Assembly (NCBI GenBank): GCA_002474345.1
Contig: DKQD01000211.1
Span: 1-47,216, forward strand
Length of the DNA stretch: 47,216 bases
Source: Bacteriovoracaceae bacterium UBA7317
GTDB taxonomy: Bacteria > Bdellovibrionota > Bacteriovoracia > Bacteriovoracales > Bacteriovoracaceae
Direction: 5' to 3'
Positions 1 through 8,423 of the stretch are shown piece by piece; the stretch's first letter is position 1; each line of letters starts with the position of its first letter. The position numbers and the translations under genes are program-made. The notes beneath the pieces were generated by a model that ran no database searches, was not told the origin of the DNA, and worked only from the letters and a program-made list of their open reading frames with translations.

Positions 1-81
1 AGAAAGTGGAACTAATTGAAGAGTTAGAATAACTCCCTCTAGATACAGTTTCCAATTATCAAAGATGATTGAAAAGTTCAA
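1..81 (-). CDS. Amino-acid ABC transporter permease (HisM-like), partial
   Basis: Only the first 27 codons lie in the window. The reading begins at a TTG (81-79) that shares bases with the TGA of the preceding permease gene, a TTGA overlap that suggests translational coupling. An AGGAGA sits six bases upstream and the frame has a stop just before it, so no earlier start is possible. The translation contains NWKLYLEGVILTLQL, the usual opening of the second permease in histidine/arginine/lysine importers (HisM family). This is the distal gene of the importer operon. The family assignment is good; substrate is unknown. Confidence 0.75.
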   Translation of the reverse strand, partial: MNFSIIFDNWKLYLEGVILTLQLVPLS

Positions 82-776
82 GCATCACTCTCCTGAAAGC
101 CAATATTATAGCGCTTTTCTAAGGCCCTTTGAATCCGATTTGAAACACTTGTAATTAATAAATAAATCAAAGCACACGCAATCCAAAAATTAAAAGGCTT
201 ATGAGTGGATCCACCTGCCAAATCGGCTTTTCTAACAACGTCTTCCAGGCCTATAACAGATACCAAAGCCGTCGCTTTCACTAAAACAAGCCAATTATTT
301 CCAAAACTTGGTAAGGCATGCCTTGTCATTTGAGGGAATAGGATTCTTGTAAAAAGCTTCCAGTTATTCATTCCACAAGACCTCGCTGCCTCAATTTGCC
401 CCACAGGAATAGCTAAATAGGCACCACGAAAGGTTTCTCCCATATAGGCGCCAAAAATGAGGCCAATTGTCATAGACCCTGAAAAGAAAGGGTTAATATC
501 TATATAAACATCAAAGCCTAAAGACTGAACCATCTTATTTATTAAAACCTGTCCGCCAAAAAAGATTAAAAGCATCATAACAAGTTCAGGTATTCCCCTG
601 ATTATGGTCGTATACAAAAGCCCGATGATTTCTAAAAAGCGTATTTTCGACAGCCTCATAAATGCTGTTATTAATCCTAAAACTGAAGCTACAAAGAGCG
701 AAACAATGGAGAGAATTATGGTTATCAAGGCCCCCTCGAGAAGAGAAGGGCCATAACCATAAAGGAAATCAAACAT
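78..776 (-). CDS. Amino-acid ABC transporter permease (HisQ/ArtQ-like)
   Basis: This 232-residue inner-membrane protein is one half of the permease pair of a polar amino-acid importer. Hydrophobic segments cover residues 10-40, 55-75, 100-120 and 185-210. The cytoplasmic EAA loop that contacts the ATPase is visible as EAARSCGMNNWKLF around residues 130-143, and the TTIIRGIPELV motif near residue 57 is typical of the HisQ/ArtQ/GlnP family. Length matches the family. It starts five bases after the binding-protein stop and overlaps the next permease, so it belongs to a four-gene operon read leftwards. Histidine, arginine, lysine or ornithine are plausible substrates, but sequence alone does not decide. 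Confidence 0.88.
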   Translation of the reverse strand: MFDFLYGYGPSLLEGALITIILSIVSLFVASVLGLITAFMRLSKIRFLEIIGLLYTTIIRGIPELVMMLLIFFGGQVLINKMVQSLGFDVYIDINPFFSGSMTIGLIFGAYMGETFRGAYLAIPVGQIEAARSCGMNNWKLFTRILFPQMTRHALPSFGNNWLVLVKATALVSVIGLEDVVRKADLAGGSTHKPFNFWIACALIYLLITSVSNRIQRALEKRYNIGFQESDA

Positions 777-781
777 AATGT

Positions 782-1576
782 TTATTTTCCATATATATCA
801 AAGTCAAAATACTTCTTTCTGATCGTATCGTAAGTTCCGTTACTCCTTATTGCATCAATGGCCTTATTAAATTTTTCAACTAAAGCAGTATCCTCTTTCC
901 TGATCGCAATTCCTATACCTTTCCCAAGGTATTTTTGATCCGTTAAATCTGGACCAACAAACTCGTAAGCATCTCCACCTGCTTTTTTCAAAAAGCCATC
1001 AGAAAGGGCCAAACTATCTGCCATAAGAAGGTCTATTCTTCCAGCTTTCATATCCAGATAAGCTTCATCTTGCTTACCGTACCTTTTGATTGTTACATCA
1101 TTCCCATAAACGGCGGTTAAATACTTGTCGTGAATTGTTCCTCTTTGGATTCCAACAGTTTTCCCCTTTAGACTGGCCTTATTAATTTCAATTCCAGAAC
1201 CTTTTTTTCTTACAAACTTAGCAGGAGTTGCATAATACTTCTTAGTAAAGGAAACTTTTTTTTCTCTTTCTGCAGTAATACTCATAGAAGCAACAATAGC
1301 GTCATACTTTTTCGCCAGGAGTGCAGGGATAATTCCATCCCAATCCTGCTTAACCAATTCACACTCTGACCCCATTTCCTTACAAAGTGCATAGGAAATA
1401 TCAATATCAAAACCCTTCATGTTGCCATCTTTATCAACCTCGCTAAAAGGAGGATAAGCACCTTCTACCCCAATTCTTAATTTTTCTGCTGACTTTTTTG
1501 AACCAGCAAAAGAGGTCGATACAAGTCCTGAAAAAACCACGAGCGATAACAATAGAGAGATAAGGTTCTTTTTCAT
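782..1576 (-). CDS. Periplasmic amino-acid-binding protein of the ABC importer
   Basis: The protein has 264 residues. A Sec signal peptide (residues 1-24, ending SFA) precedes a family 3 solute-binding domain. Family hallmarks are GVEGAYPPFSEVDKDG near residue 37, the domain hinge around GKTVGIQRGT, and a C-terminus ending KKYFDFDIYG, as in ArgT/HisJ. It captures an amino acid in the periplasm and delivers it to the two downstream permeases. It lies between the ATPase gene (50-base gap) and the first permease (5-base gap). Likeness to lysine/arginine/ornithine-binding proteins suggests a basic amino acid, which is inference. Confidence 0.9.
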   Translation of the reverse strand: MKKNLISLLLSLVVFSGLVSTSFAGSKKSAEKLRIGVEGAYPPFSEVDKDGNMKGFDIDISYALCKEMGSECELVKQDWDGIIPALLAKKYDAIVASMSITAEREKKVSFTKKYYATPAKFVRKKGSGIEINKASLKGKTVGIQRGTIHDKYLTAVYGNDVTIKRYGKQDEAYLDMKAGRIDLLMADSLALSDGFLKKAGGDAYEFVGPDLTDQKYLGKGIGIAIRKEDTALVEKFNKAIDAIRSNGTYDTIRKKYFDFDIYGK

Positions 1577-1626
1577 TTTTACTCCTATAAAAGTTATTAA
1601 TATAAAGGGAAGCTCCCAAAAATAAT

Positions 1627-2403
1627 TTACATAATCGTGGATAAAAAGTTTTTCAAAATTTCACTTCTTGGATCCTTTAAGACATCATTAGGTTTCCCCT
1701 GCTCTTCAATAACACCTTGGTGAAAAAAGGCAACACTACTTGAAGCCTCTCTAGCAAAACCAATTTCATGGGTCACAACAAGCATCGTCCTTCCTTCTTC
1801 AGCTAAGTTCCTCATTACTTTCAACACTTCTCCAACTAACTCAGGATCTAAAGCGGAAGTTGGTTCATCAAATAAAATAACATCAGGGTCCATGGCCAAG
1901 GCCCTGGCAATGGCAACTCTCTGTTGCTGTCCTCCACTAAGCTGAGAAGGGAAGAAATCTTTCCTCTCAAAAACCCCTACTTTTTCAAGAAGGGAACAAG
2001 ACTTTTCATGGGCCTCTTTTTTTGATCTATTTAGTACTTGAACCTGGGCTTCCATAACGTTATCTAAAGCAGTCATATGAGACCAAAGGTTAAAGTTTTG
2101 AAATACCATCCCCATATGCGATCTAAATTTTTCCAATTGTTTTTTGTTTTGGGGAACAAGCTCACCATTTCTTTTTAGTTCTGTTTGTAAAAGCTCTCCG
2201 TTAAGTTGTATTTCACCCTTATTTGGCGATTCCAAAAAGTTAAGACACCGTAAAAAAGTACTCTTTCCGGATCCCGATGAACCAATAATCGAGACAACCT
2301 CTCCTTGCTTCGCCTCTAGAGAGATATTTTTCAAAACTTCTAAGCTTCCGAAACTTTTTGAAAGAGAGTTGACAGCCAAAACCGGGGTATCTTTATCGGA
2401 CAA
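1627..2403 (-). CDS. Amino-acid ABC transporter ATP-binding protein (HisP/GlnQ-like)
   Basis: This 258-residue ATPase powers the importer. Walker A is GSSGSGKST (about residues 41-49), the Q-loop is MVFQNFNLW, the signature is LSGGQQQRVAIARAL, Walker B is VILFDEPTSALD and the H-loop is VVTHE. The extra LNGELL...NGELVPQ stretch before the Q-loop is seen in HisP. It is the promoter-proximal gene of the operon. The start is a TTG (2403-2401) preceded by AGGAT eight bases upstream; an in-frame ATG is not available there. Two TATAAT boxes lie just upstream on the minus strand (2430-2425 and 2422-2417). Confidence 0.92.
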   Translation of the reverse strand: MSDKDTPVLAVNSLSKSFGSLEVLKNISLEAKQGEVVSIIGSSGSGKSTFLRCLNFLESPNKGEIQLNGELLQTELKRNGELVPQNKKQLEKFRSHMGMVFQNFNLWSHMTALDNVMEAQVQVLNRSKKEAHEKSCSLLEKVGVFERKDFFPSQLSGGQQQRVAIARALAMDPDVILFDEPTSALDPELVGEVLKVMRNLAEEGRTMLVVTHEIGFAREASSSVAFFHQGVIEEQGKPNDVLKDPRSEILKNFLSTIM

Positions 2404-2416
2404 TTAATTGATCCTG

Positions 2417-2430
2417 ATTATAAAATTATA
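2417..2430 (-). promoter_or_regulatory. Likely -10 region of the amino-acid importer operon
   Basis: Reading the minus strand, two overlapping-phase TATAAT hexamers (2430-2425 and 2422-2417) sit 14 to 27 bases before the TTG start of the ATPase gene. No good -35 hexamer is visible 16-18 bases upstream, so the promoter may depend on an activator. The leader would be very short. Confidence 0.35.
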
Positions 2431-2603
2431 AAATAAATCTTATTTACTCATTTTAAATGTAATGTATTAAATGAAAAGTGGGAAGGCTTTTAAAACTTGC
2501 TAAACAATTCTTTATTAAACCGGCCATAAAAATTTTATTCTAACTATAAAAATTATTTCTTACTCAAAAGCTTCTTTTTTTTGAGCTTTTCAATCAACTT
2601 TTT

Positions 2604-2631
2604 TTTATCAAAGTCTGGCTACCTCTATAAT
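2604..2631 (+). promoter_or_regulatory. Likely deoC promoter
   Basis: A perfect TATAAT (2626-2631) lies 16 bases after TTTATC (2604-2609), a weak -35. Transcription would start near 2638, just before the GGAGG ribosome-binding site at 2640-2644. This supports the ATG at 2653 as the deoC start, because the upstream in-frame TTG at 2581 would lie before the promoter. Confidence 0.5.
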
Positions 2632-2652
2632 ATTCACATGGAGGAAATCATA

Positions 2653-3348
2653 ATGGATGAAAAGCTTCTTGCCTCTATGATTGATCACACTTTACTTTCC
2701 TCAACCGCTTCAGAGGATGATATCAGGTCTCTTTGTAAAGAAGCTATTGAATTAGGTTTTAAAAGTGTCTGCATTAACCCAAGTAATATAAAATTTGCGA
2801 AATCTATTCTTAGCTCTACAAAAATAGATATATGTACTGTTATTGGCTTTCCACTAGGAGCAACAACAACAAAAATGAAAGCTTTTGAAGCCAAAGATGC
2901 TATCGATTGTGGGGCCACAGAAATAGATATGGTTATTAACATCGGTAAACTAAAATCCAAAGATTATGATTATGTTCTCAATGACATAAAGGAGGTAGTT
3001 CAGGCTTCATCTCCCCATATTGTAAAAGTAATAATTGAAACATCCTTACTAAGCCAAGACGAAAAAGTCATTGCCTGCTCTTTATCAAAAATAGCCAAGG
3101 CCCATTTTGTAAAAACCTCAACGGGCTTTTCGGGAGGTGGAGCTAACATAAAAGATGTCGAGCTTATGAAAAGAGTTGTTGGTGAAGAAATCGAAGTGAA
3201 GGCTTCTGGAGGTATAAAAACAAAGGAAGATGCCATTAAAATGATTCAAGCTGGTGCTACCCGATTGGGCACGTCTAAAGGACCGCTCCTTCTTGGTAAA
3301 GAAAGTGCCAACAAAAATAATCAAAATCAATCTAAGTCAACTTATTAA
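2653..3348 (+). CDS. deoC: Deoxyribose-phosphate aldolase
   Basis: This 231-residue class I aldolase cleaves 2-deoxyribose-5-phosphate to glyceraldehyde-3-phosphate and acetaldehyde in deoxynucleoside catabolism. The N-terminal IDHTLL motif, the Schiff-base lysine in VKTSTGF (about residue 155) and the second active-site lysine in KASGGI (about residue 186) are all present. The C-terminus has the phosphate-binding GATRLGTS motif. The start is chosen at ATG 2653 because GGAGG precedes it and the family begins close to this point. No other deo gene is nearby. For a predator living on host DNA, deoxyribose salvage would make sense, but that link is inference. Confidence 0.95.
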   Translation: MDEKLLASMIDHTLLSSTASEDDIRSLCKEAIELGFKSVCINPSNIKFAKSILSSTKIDICTVIGFPLGATTTKMKAFEAKDAIDCGATEIDMVINIGKLKSKDYDYVLNDIKEVVQASSPHIVKVIIETSLLSQDEKVIACSLSKIAKAHFVKTSTGFSGGGANIKDVELMKRVVGEEIEVKASGGIKTKEDAIKMIQAGATRLGTSKGPLLLGKESANKNNQNQSKSTY

Positions 3349-3363
3349 GTTGAACATGTTTTT
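3337..3363 (+). terminator. Weak hairpin at the end of deoC
   Basis: TCAACTT (3337-3343) and AAGTTGA (3347-3353) form a perfect seven-pair stem with a three-base loop that includes the stop codon. A short T run follows at 3359-3363, five bases after the stem. The stem is AT-rich, so this is at best a weak terminator. Confidence 0.3.
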
Positions 3364-3519
3364 ATAACTTAAGATTAATTATTTAAAACCTTAAAATTAT
3401 TAGCTATTTAATTCTATGGGTGATTTATATGGAAAAAATATTTGTTTCTCAAAATTACCGATATTATAAATTTGTCTGGTGAAAATTGGGTTTAGCTATT
3501 TTAATGGTGGTGGAGAATA

Positions 3520-4125
3520 ATGAGTAATCTGGCCGTACTTGATGATTTGGAAAACAATAACGCCAAAGACTTCCTAAAAAATCTTTTTAGAGATCTTAGC
3601 CTCAAAAGGTTAAAAAAACATTCTTTTATAGACTTTATTACACAAAACGATGTTCAAAGAATAATTGAAAATAATCAAGAATGCCAGTGGGTGTCTGTGA
3701 TTTTTGTAAAAGGAGAAAATGTTCAATTTATTTTTAAGGCTCAATTTGTTACTGAAGATGCAAAACATTTTGCTGCCAAAGCTTATGGAAAACCAAATGA
3801 AAGTAAGGATATCAATAAACACCAAGCCGATGAATTTATAAAAGAGTTCTGTAACCTAATGGGTGGTGGGATTAAAGAGCAATTAGAAAAAAATGGGGTT
3901 AAAACTATAATGAGCCTTCCCCTCCTTACTAGAGGTCAAGATGATGTTTTCTTCTCTCCAAATAGCTCTGAGACCTATGAAGATCTCTTTTTAGATAAGT
4001 GGGAGTTACAACTTGAAGGAAAAAGCCTTATTTGTGAAGCTTTTGCCGAGATTTACGATAAAGAAACTCTACCCATAATATGCAATGAAGTTGAATTTGC
4101 TGAGGATGAAGTGGAATTCTTTTAG
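3520..4125 (+). CDS. CheX-like chemotaxis phosphatase-family protein
   Basis: This 201-residue cytoplasmic protein resembles the CheX/CheC family, which removes phosphate from CheY-P. The catalytic ExxN signature is visible as E109-F-C-N112 within KEFCNLMGGGIKEQL, followed by a MSLPLLTRGQD strand that matches the SLP-x-x-x-G segment of CheX. The first 50 residues and the acidic tail (about residues 185-201) are outside the core. CheX proteins have two such helices or a dimer; only one ExxN is evident here. GGTGGTGGAG precedes the ATG. No che gene lies nearby, so it acts on a distant or non-chemotaxis receiver. The assignment rests on motif pattern only. Confidence 0.55.
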   Translation: MSNLAVLDDLENNNAKDFLKNLFRDLSLKRLKKHSFIDFITQNDVQRIIENNQECQWVSVIFVKGENVQFIFKAQFVTEDAKHFAAKAYGKPNESKDINKHQADEFIKEFCNLMGGGIKEQLEKNGVKTIMSLPLLTRGQDDVFFSPNSSETYEDLFLDKWELQLEGKSLICEAFAEIYDKETLPIICNEVEFAEDEVEFF

Positions 4126-4144
4126 GACATCCTATATTTTTTTA

Positions 4145-4336
4145 TTATTCACATGCCCTCTCTGCTTGAAAACCTACCACCATATTGTCCTCTACACTAT
4201 AAGATATTTCGATAGGTCTACAGCAAACTTCACAATCTTCAATGTATTTTTGTCCTCCATAATAAACCTCTATAACCATAGATATCCTTGAGAAACAAAA
4301 AGGACATTGAAAAAAATATTCTGTCTCACCTTCCAT
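4145..4336 (-). CDS. Small CPXCG-type cysteine-rich protein
   Basis: This 63-residue protein has paired cysteines CPFC (near residue 11) and CEVC (near residue 35) about 25 residues apart, followed by RPI. It matches the CPXCG cysteine-rich family (PF14255), small proteins presumed to bind zinc and of unknown role. It converges with the CheX-like gene, leaving only 19 bases between the stops, and lies 42 bases downstream of the exported-protein gene 4379-5380 on the same strand. Confidence 0.75.
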   Translation of the reverse strand: MEGETEYFFQCPFCFSRISMVIEVYYGGQKYIEDCEVCCRPIEISYSVEDNMVVGFQAERACE

Positions 4337-4378
4337 TGAGTACCTTCTTCTTATTAGTTTTAAAAATTAAAAATCAAC

Positions 4379-5380
4379 TTATAGATCGTGAAATAACTTC
4401 CAAGTCATAAACTTTGGTATCTCTCCATGACCATTCTCATTTAAAATATAAGGAGAAAACCGGGAGTATTTTTTTAACATATTTTTCATTTTTTTTGGAG
4501 CTAAAGGACATGTTTTAAGTTCTCCATTTTTATGCTTAACTCCCCTAACCCTTTCCATAACTGACTTTGCCATACTACCTTTTCTAAAGCGGCTACAATT
4601 TATTGCTTCGTCAAAAGAATCATCAACGTATTGGCTCCAATCAACTTCCTTATTTACAACCCATTTTCCTCTTCTACACTTCACATAAGGCCCCAAGCTC
4701 TGTTTTAAAATATCATTTCGTTTTGCCAAGATATGGTTCCAAAACCTCATCCCATTAAAGTTTGCGGCCAAGTCTCCGTAGGACATGACGCCTGTTTTGT
4801 AGGCACCCAAATTAAAGTACTCCATAAAAAGACCAAATTTTAAAGCTTTTTTAACCTCTTTTTTACCAAGGTAATGTAGGTTAAAATAATAATATCCATA
4901 TCCAAAAAAGTGCTCAAATTTATCAACCCCTAACCTTATCCCGTTAACTTTAATAACCTCACCAAAAACTGAAGGAATTACCAAATTAATTCCTCTTATA
5001 GCAGGAGAATCCATAAGGTTCCAATCTCTATAAACTGAATCTCTTACATCCGTTTTTAATTTAAAAATCCCTTTCTCTTTTCCAAGGGCCAGAAGAAAAG
5101 GAGCATCCTTCAATAAAACATTAAAGTCTTTTTTCAGGCCGCTATATAGAAAATCTTCTTTGCATTTATGGTTTTTCTTATTAATTTTTTTGATTCTATT
5201 TTTAATAAATCGATTTGTAATTTCATTTAATTTCGAAGTACTATCCTTTAAAAATTCAGTTCTTCTTGTGAAGTTATCAACTTCTCTTGAAGATAGATCT
5301 TCGCTTATTATTAACAACCAAAAAATCATTATTAGAGGGAAACTGAATATTAAGAACCTCATTCGACTTGAAAAGACCAA
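4379..5380 (-). CDS. Exported or membrane-anchored protein, DUF2279-like core
   Basis: This 333-residue protein opens with a hydrophobic segment (residues 7-25) that could be a signal anchor. The central part has VDKFEHFFGYG around residue 155, then a conserved glutamate and SYGDLAANFNG some 45 residues later. That spacing resembles the YfiM/DUF2279 family (DKxxHF, then S-x-x-DL-x-A-x-x-x-G). Four cysteines in the C-terminal half could form disulfides, which would agree with a periplasmic site. The family link is tentative and no function is known. Confidence 0.6.
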   Translation of the reverse strand: MVFSSRMRFLIFSFPLIMIFWLLIISEDLSSREVDNFTRRTEFLKDSTSKLNEITNRFIKNRIKKINKKNHKCKEDFLYSGLKKDFNVLLKDAPFLLALGKEKGIFKLKTDVRDSVYRDWNLMDSPAIRGINLVIPSVFGEVIKVNGIRLGVDKFEHFFGYGYYYFNLHYLGKKEVKKALKFGLFMEYFNLGAYKTGVMSYGDLAANFNGMRFWNHILAKRNDILKQSLGPYVKCRRGKWVVNKEVDWSQYVDDSFDEAINCSRFRKGSMAKSVMERVRGVKHKNGELKTCPLAPKKMKNMLKKYSRFSPYILNENGHGEIPKFMTWKLFHDL

Positions 5381-5569
5381 AACCGCTACCTTTTTATGAG
5401 GAGATTTCCTCTCATTTTTAATAACAATGCTTTAAACTTTAATAAGCGCTTCGGAAAAAATTGAGATTGCCTGACCTTTTTTTGGTGCTGGAAGTTTTTT
5501 CTCAAAAAAAATAAGATTCTTATTATCACTTACCTGACATAAAGGTTTAACAAGTGAGGAGGGAAATTG

Positions 5570-5635
5570 ATGGTCGTGTCTAGGCAGTTAAGCAGGGACA
5601 CTTTTTTAAAAGAGTCCCTACCCTTATTTTGCTAG
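5570..5635 (+). CDS. Possible 21-residue peptide with a strong ribosome-binding site
   Basis: The ATG at 5570 is preceded by GAGGAGGG (5556-5563), one of the strongest Shine-Dalgarno matches in the window. The frame encodes 21 residues and stops at TAG (5633-5635), overlapping the end of typA on the other strand. The reading frame contains the hairpin 5594-5619. The peptide (starting MVVSRQLSRD) has no recognisable domain. Without homologues or expression data it may be chance. Confidence 0.2.
   Translation: MVVSRQLSRDTFLKESLPLFC
5594..5619 (-). terminator. Hairpin just after typA
   Basis: AGGGAC and GTCCCT, with CTTT/AAAG inside and one A-A mismatch, give a stem of ten or eleven pairs. On the minus strand it begins 13 bases after the typA stop. 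No T tract follows, so it may be an atypical terminator or a 3' stabilising structure. Confidence 0.45.
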
Positions 5636-7458
5636 GTTCTGATAACACTTCTGGTATTCTTACTTAAGCTTCTTTTTCTAATTCTTATATTTTTTGGAGT
5701 GACTTCAACCCATTCGTCATTATCAATCCAATCCATTGCCCATTCTAGAGTTCTTCTTTGAATTGGAGGAAGCACGATATTTTGATCTTTTCCAGCTGTT
5801 CTCACACTACTTAGGTGCTTTTCACGAACACAATTAACATTAACATCGTTCGTTTTTGAATGTTCGCCAACTACCTGACCTTCATAAACAGCTTCACCAG
5901 GCTCAATAAATTGTTTCCCAGAGCTTAAAAGGTTAAATAAAGCATAAGGAGTCGATTTTCCCTGGCGGTCTGAAATAATGGCCCCGTTTTGCCTCGCTAG
6001 TAAGTCTCCAGCATAAGGACTGTGTCCTATAAAACGTGATGACATAAGACCATCGCCTCTTGTATCTGTTAAAAATTTTGACCGGTAACCAATAAGCCCC
6101 CTAGAAGGAACCTCAAACTCTAACCTGGTTCTAGTTTCTCCAAGTGGGTTTAATCCGACCATTTTCCCCTTTCTTTCAGATAGTGCCTCTGTAACAGTCC
6201 CAACATCTTCATTTGGGACATCAAGGACGACACTTTCGAAAGGCTCGTGCTTTTTACCTTCAATCTCCTTAAAAAGGACCTCAGGTCTTGCAACCATAAG
6301 CTCAAAACCTGCCCTTCTAACTTCTTCAAAAACAATCGCCAATTGAAGTTCGCCTCGCCCTTTTAACTCAAATTCTTTTGGGTCACTTGTAGGATTAAAC
6401 TTAAGGGCCACATTATGTCGGCAAGCATTTTCAAGAAATTCTTCTAATTTTCTACTTGTTAAGTACTCTCCTTCCCTTCCGGAACCTGGAGAAGTATTTA
6501 CTGAAACAGTTACAGAAACTGTTGGAGGGTCAATTTCAATTCTTTCTAAAGCCTGAACGTCCTCTCTGGATGTAACTGTGTCTCCAATCATACCGTTATC
6601 GATACCTGAAAGAATAACAATTTCACCAGCTTTGGCCTCTTGAACTTCCCGAGTACCTAAAGCATCAAATATTTGAATATTACTTATTTTTTGGTTTTTA
6701 TTCTGACCACTTTTATCACATAAAATTACTGACTGGTGTTTTTTAATAACTCCTCTATGAATTCGACCAATAACTTGAGGTCCTAAATAATTTGAGTAGC
6801 TTAAGTTCGTGACAAGGAGTTGGAAATTTTCACCCTTTTCAACTTTAGGCTCAGGAAAAAAGTCACTAACCATAAAATCCAATAAGGGGTGAAGGTTATC
6901 ATTTTGATCTGAGAGGGATTTTTTAGCATAGCCCTCTTTTGCGGAAGCATAGTAAAAAGGAATATCTAAGTCATAATCCTCTTTACCTAAAAGAGTTGCT
7001 AACTCCAAAAAGAGGTCCTCAACCTCGCCAATAACTTCTTCAATTCTCTCATCTGGTCTATCTATTTTGTTAATCACAACTGCAATTTTTAGGTTTTGCT
7101 CCATCGCCTTCCCAAGAACAAACCTGGTTTGCGGCAATGGTCCCTCAGAAGCATCAACAAGAAGAAGAATTCCATCAACCATCATCAAAGATCTTTCAAC
7201 CTCGCCTCCAAAGTCGGCGTGACCTGGGGTATCTAGAAGGTTGATTTTGGCTCCTTTCCATGAAAAAGCGCAATTTTTTGCAGTAATTGTAATTCCTCTT
7301 TCTTTTTCTAGTTCTCCAGAGTCCATGACTCTTTCTTCTAGTTCCTCTCGAGAATCAAATGTTTCGGATTGCTTTAAAATTGCATCAACTAGAGTTGTCT
7401 TACCGTGGTCAACATGGGCCACGATGGCCAAGTTCTTTAACTTTAGGTCTTGAGTCAT
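5632..7458 (-). CDS. typA: Ribosome-associated GTPase TypA/BipA
   Basis: This 608-residue translational GTPase binds the ribosome, assists large-subunit assembly and is needed under stress. G1 is AHVDHGKT (about residues 14-21), the switch-II/G3 motif is DTPGHADFGGEVER (about residues 76-89) and G4 is NKID (about 130). Domain II, the EF-G-like domains III and V, and the C-terminal TypA-specific domain with GEAVYEGQVVGEH and VNCVREKHLSSVR all follow in order. Length matches the family. The ATG is preceded by GGAAA at seven bases. It is read alone; its 5' leader carries the inverted repeat 7469-7497. Confidence 0.97.
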   Translation of the reverse strand: MTQDLKLKNLAIVAHVDHGKTTLVDAILKQSETFDSREELEERVMDSGELEKERGITITAKNCAFSWKGAKINLLDTPGHADFGGEVERSLMMVDGILLLVDASEGPLPQTRFVLGKAMEQNLKIAVVINKIDRPDERIEEVIGEVEDLFLELATLLGKEDYDLDIPFYYASAKEGYAKKSLSDQNDNLHPLLDFMVSDFFPEPKVEKGENFQLLVTNLSYSNYLGPQVIGRIHRGVIKKHQSVILCDKSGQNKNQKISNIQIFDALGTREVQEAKAGEIVILSGIDNGMIGDTVTSREDVQALERIEIDPPTVSVTVSVNTSPGSGREGEYLTSRKLEEFLENACRHNVALKFNPTSDPKEFELKGRGELQLAIVFEEVRRAGFELMVARPEVLFKEIEGKKHEPFESVVLDVPNEDVGTVTEALSERKGKMVGLNPLGETRTRLEFEVPSRGLIGYRSKFLTDTRGDGLMSSRFIGHSPYAGDLLARQNGAIISDRQGKSTPYALFNLLSSGKQFIEPGEAVYEGQVVGEHSKTNDVNVNCVREKHLSSVRTAGKDQNIVLPPIQRRTLEWAMDWIDNDEWVEVTPKNIRIRKRSLSKNTRSVIRT

Positions 7459-7468
7459 GATTAGTTTC

Positions 7469-7497
7469 CATTGGTGAGTAGATCTTTGAGACCAATG
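7469..7497 (-). promoter_or_regulatory. Inverted repeat in the typA leader
   Basis: CATTGGT (7469-7475) and ACCAATG (7491-7497) are perfect seven-base arms with a 15-base spacer. The repeat ends 11 bases before the typA ATG and abuts the ribosome-binding site. It could be an RNA hairpin controlling translation or a protein-binding site; nothing here decides. Confidence 0.3.
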
Positions 7498-7576
7498 TAG
7501 CCAACCTAGGCAAAAAGGCCAGTAATTTATGGGAAGTTGAAATATTTACAGTAAAAAACATAATAATTACAAACAC

Positions 7577-7840
7577 TTACCTTTTTTTATAATCTACATC
7601 GTTACAACCCAGCCTCATTTCAAGCTCGCATTTCTTGATTTTTAACAAGGCCTCTAAAAGCTCTTCCTTGCTCCGTTTGGACCAACTCTCTCTAAAAGCC
7701 TCAAGCTCTCTTTTTAGGACCTCCTGGTTATGAAGCGACCCATCCACTGACTTAGCCCTTTTTTGTCCCTTTATCGTCTTAAAGAGGTCGTTTTCGTTCA
7801 TATTTATAGAGGTGTTAGGGCTTAAAAACTCTGTATCCAT
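7577..7840 (-). CDS. Small charged protein of unknown function
   Basis: This 87-residue protein is rich in Lys, Glu and Leu. Residues 40-80 are predicted to be mostly helical (KRELEAFRESWSKRSKEELL and onward) and may form a coiled coil. The ATG at 7840 is chosen because AGGAG lies nine bases upstream; an in-frame GTG at 7870 has no ribosome-binding site. It has no signal peptide or membrane segment. It lies between typA and a divergent receiver gene. I do not recognise it. Confidence 0.6.
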   Translation of the reverse strand: MDTEFLSPNTSINMNENDLFKTIKGQKRAKSVDGSLHNQEVLKRELEAFRESWSKRSKEELLEALLKIKKCELEMRLGCNDVDYKKR

Positions 7841-8004
7841 AAAATCAAACTCCTTTTGAAATTGCACCACAAGCTTTACTTGTTATATTGTCAAAAAGTC
7901 TAAAAGGCATCAAGCCACAAATTAGTTTTGTTATACTGGCTAAATTAAAATATTCCTTTAAAATGTGAGATGTTTACCTAAACTTTCAAAAAGGGTTTAA
8001 AAAA

Positions 8005-8388
8005 TTGAGCAAAAAACGGCCACTAATTCTTATTACTGACGACGAAGAAATGATTACCAGAATTTTTGAAGACGGTCTTTACCTTGAGATGAAAGATAAA
8101 GTAGAAATCGAGGTGACAGAAGTCCCCAATGAAGCCATTAGGCTCACAAGCACAATTAAATATGACGTTCTTCTCTTAGATCATAGAATGCCTTCCATGA
8201 AGGGAAGTGACGTTGCTCATAAAATTAGAAAGAGAAGTGGTCCTAATCAAAAAACACCTATCATTTTTATTTCTGGGTATATCAGGGAAACTAAGCTCGA
8301 AACAGAAGGTCTTGAAGATATTTATTACCTCCCAAAGCCTCTTATATTTAAAGACCTTTCAGAAATAATAAAAAAAATTATGAACTGA
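8005..8388 (+). CDS. Single-domain response regulator (receiver)
   Basis: This 127-residue protein is a bare CheY-like receiver domain. The acidic pocket is TDDEE (D12, D13), the phosphoacceptor is D59 in LLLDHRMP, the switch Ser is S90 in FISG and the conserved lysine is K111 in LPKPL. There is no output domain. It starts with TTG, with AAAGGG upstream. It ends 35 bases before the betaine-type transporter genes and is probably co-transcribed with them. No histidine kinase is in the window, so its partner is unknown. Confidence 0.9.
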   Translation: MSKKRPLILITDDEEMITRIFEDGLYLEMKDKVEIEVTEVPNEAIRLTSTIKYDVLLLDHRMPSMKGSDVAHKIRKRSGPNQKTPIIFISGYIRETKLETEGLEDIYYLPKPLIFKDLSEIIKKIMN

Positions 8389-8423
8389 AAAAGCCACCTC
8401 TTCTCAAACTGGAGAATAGAAAA

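Noticed and set aside
2581..2652. N-terminal extension of DeoC from a TTG
   Set aside because: A good promoter with a perfect -10 lies inside this stretch and GGAGG sits before ATG 2653, so the extension would not be transcribed.
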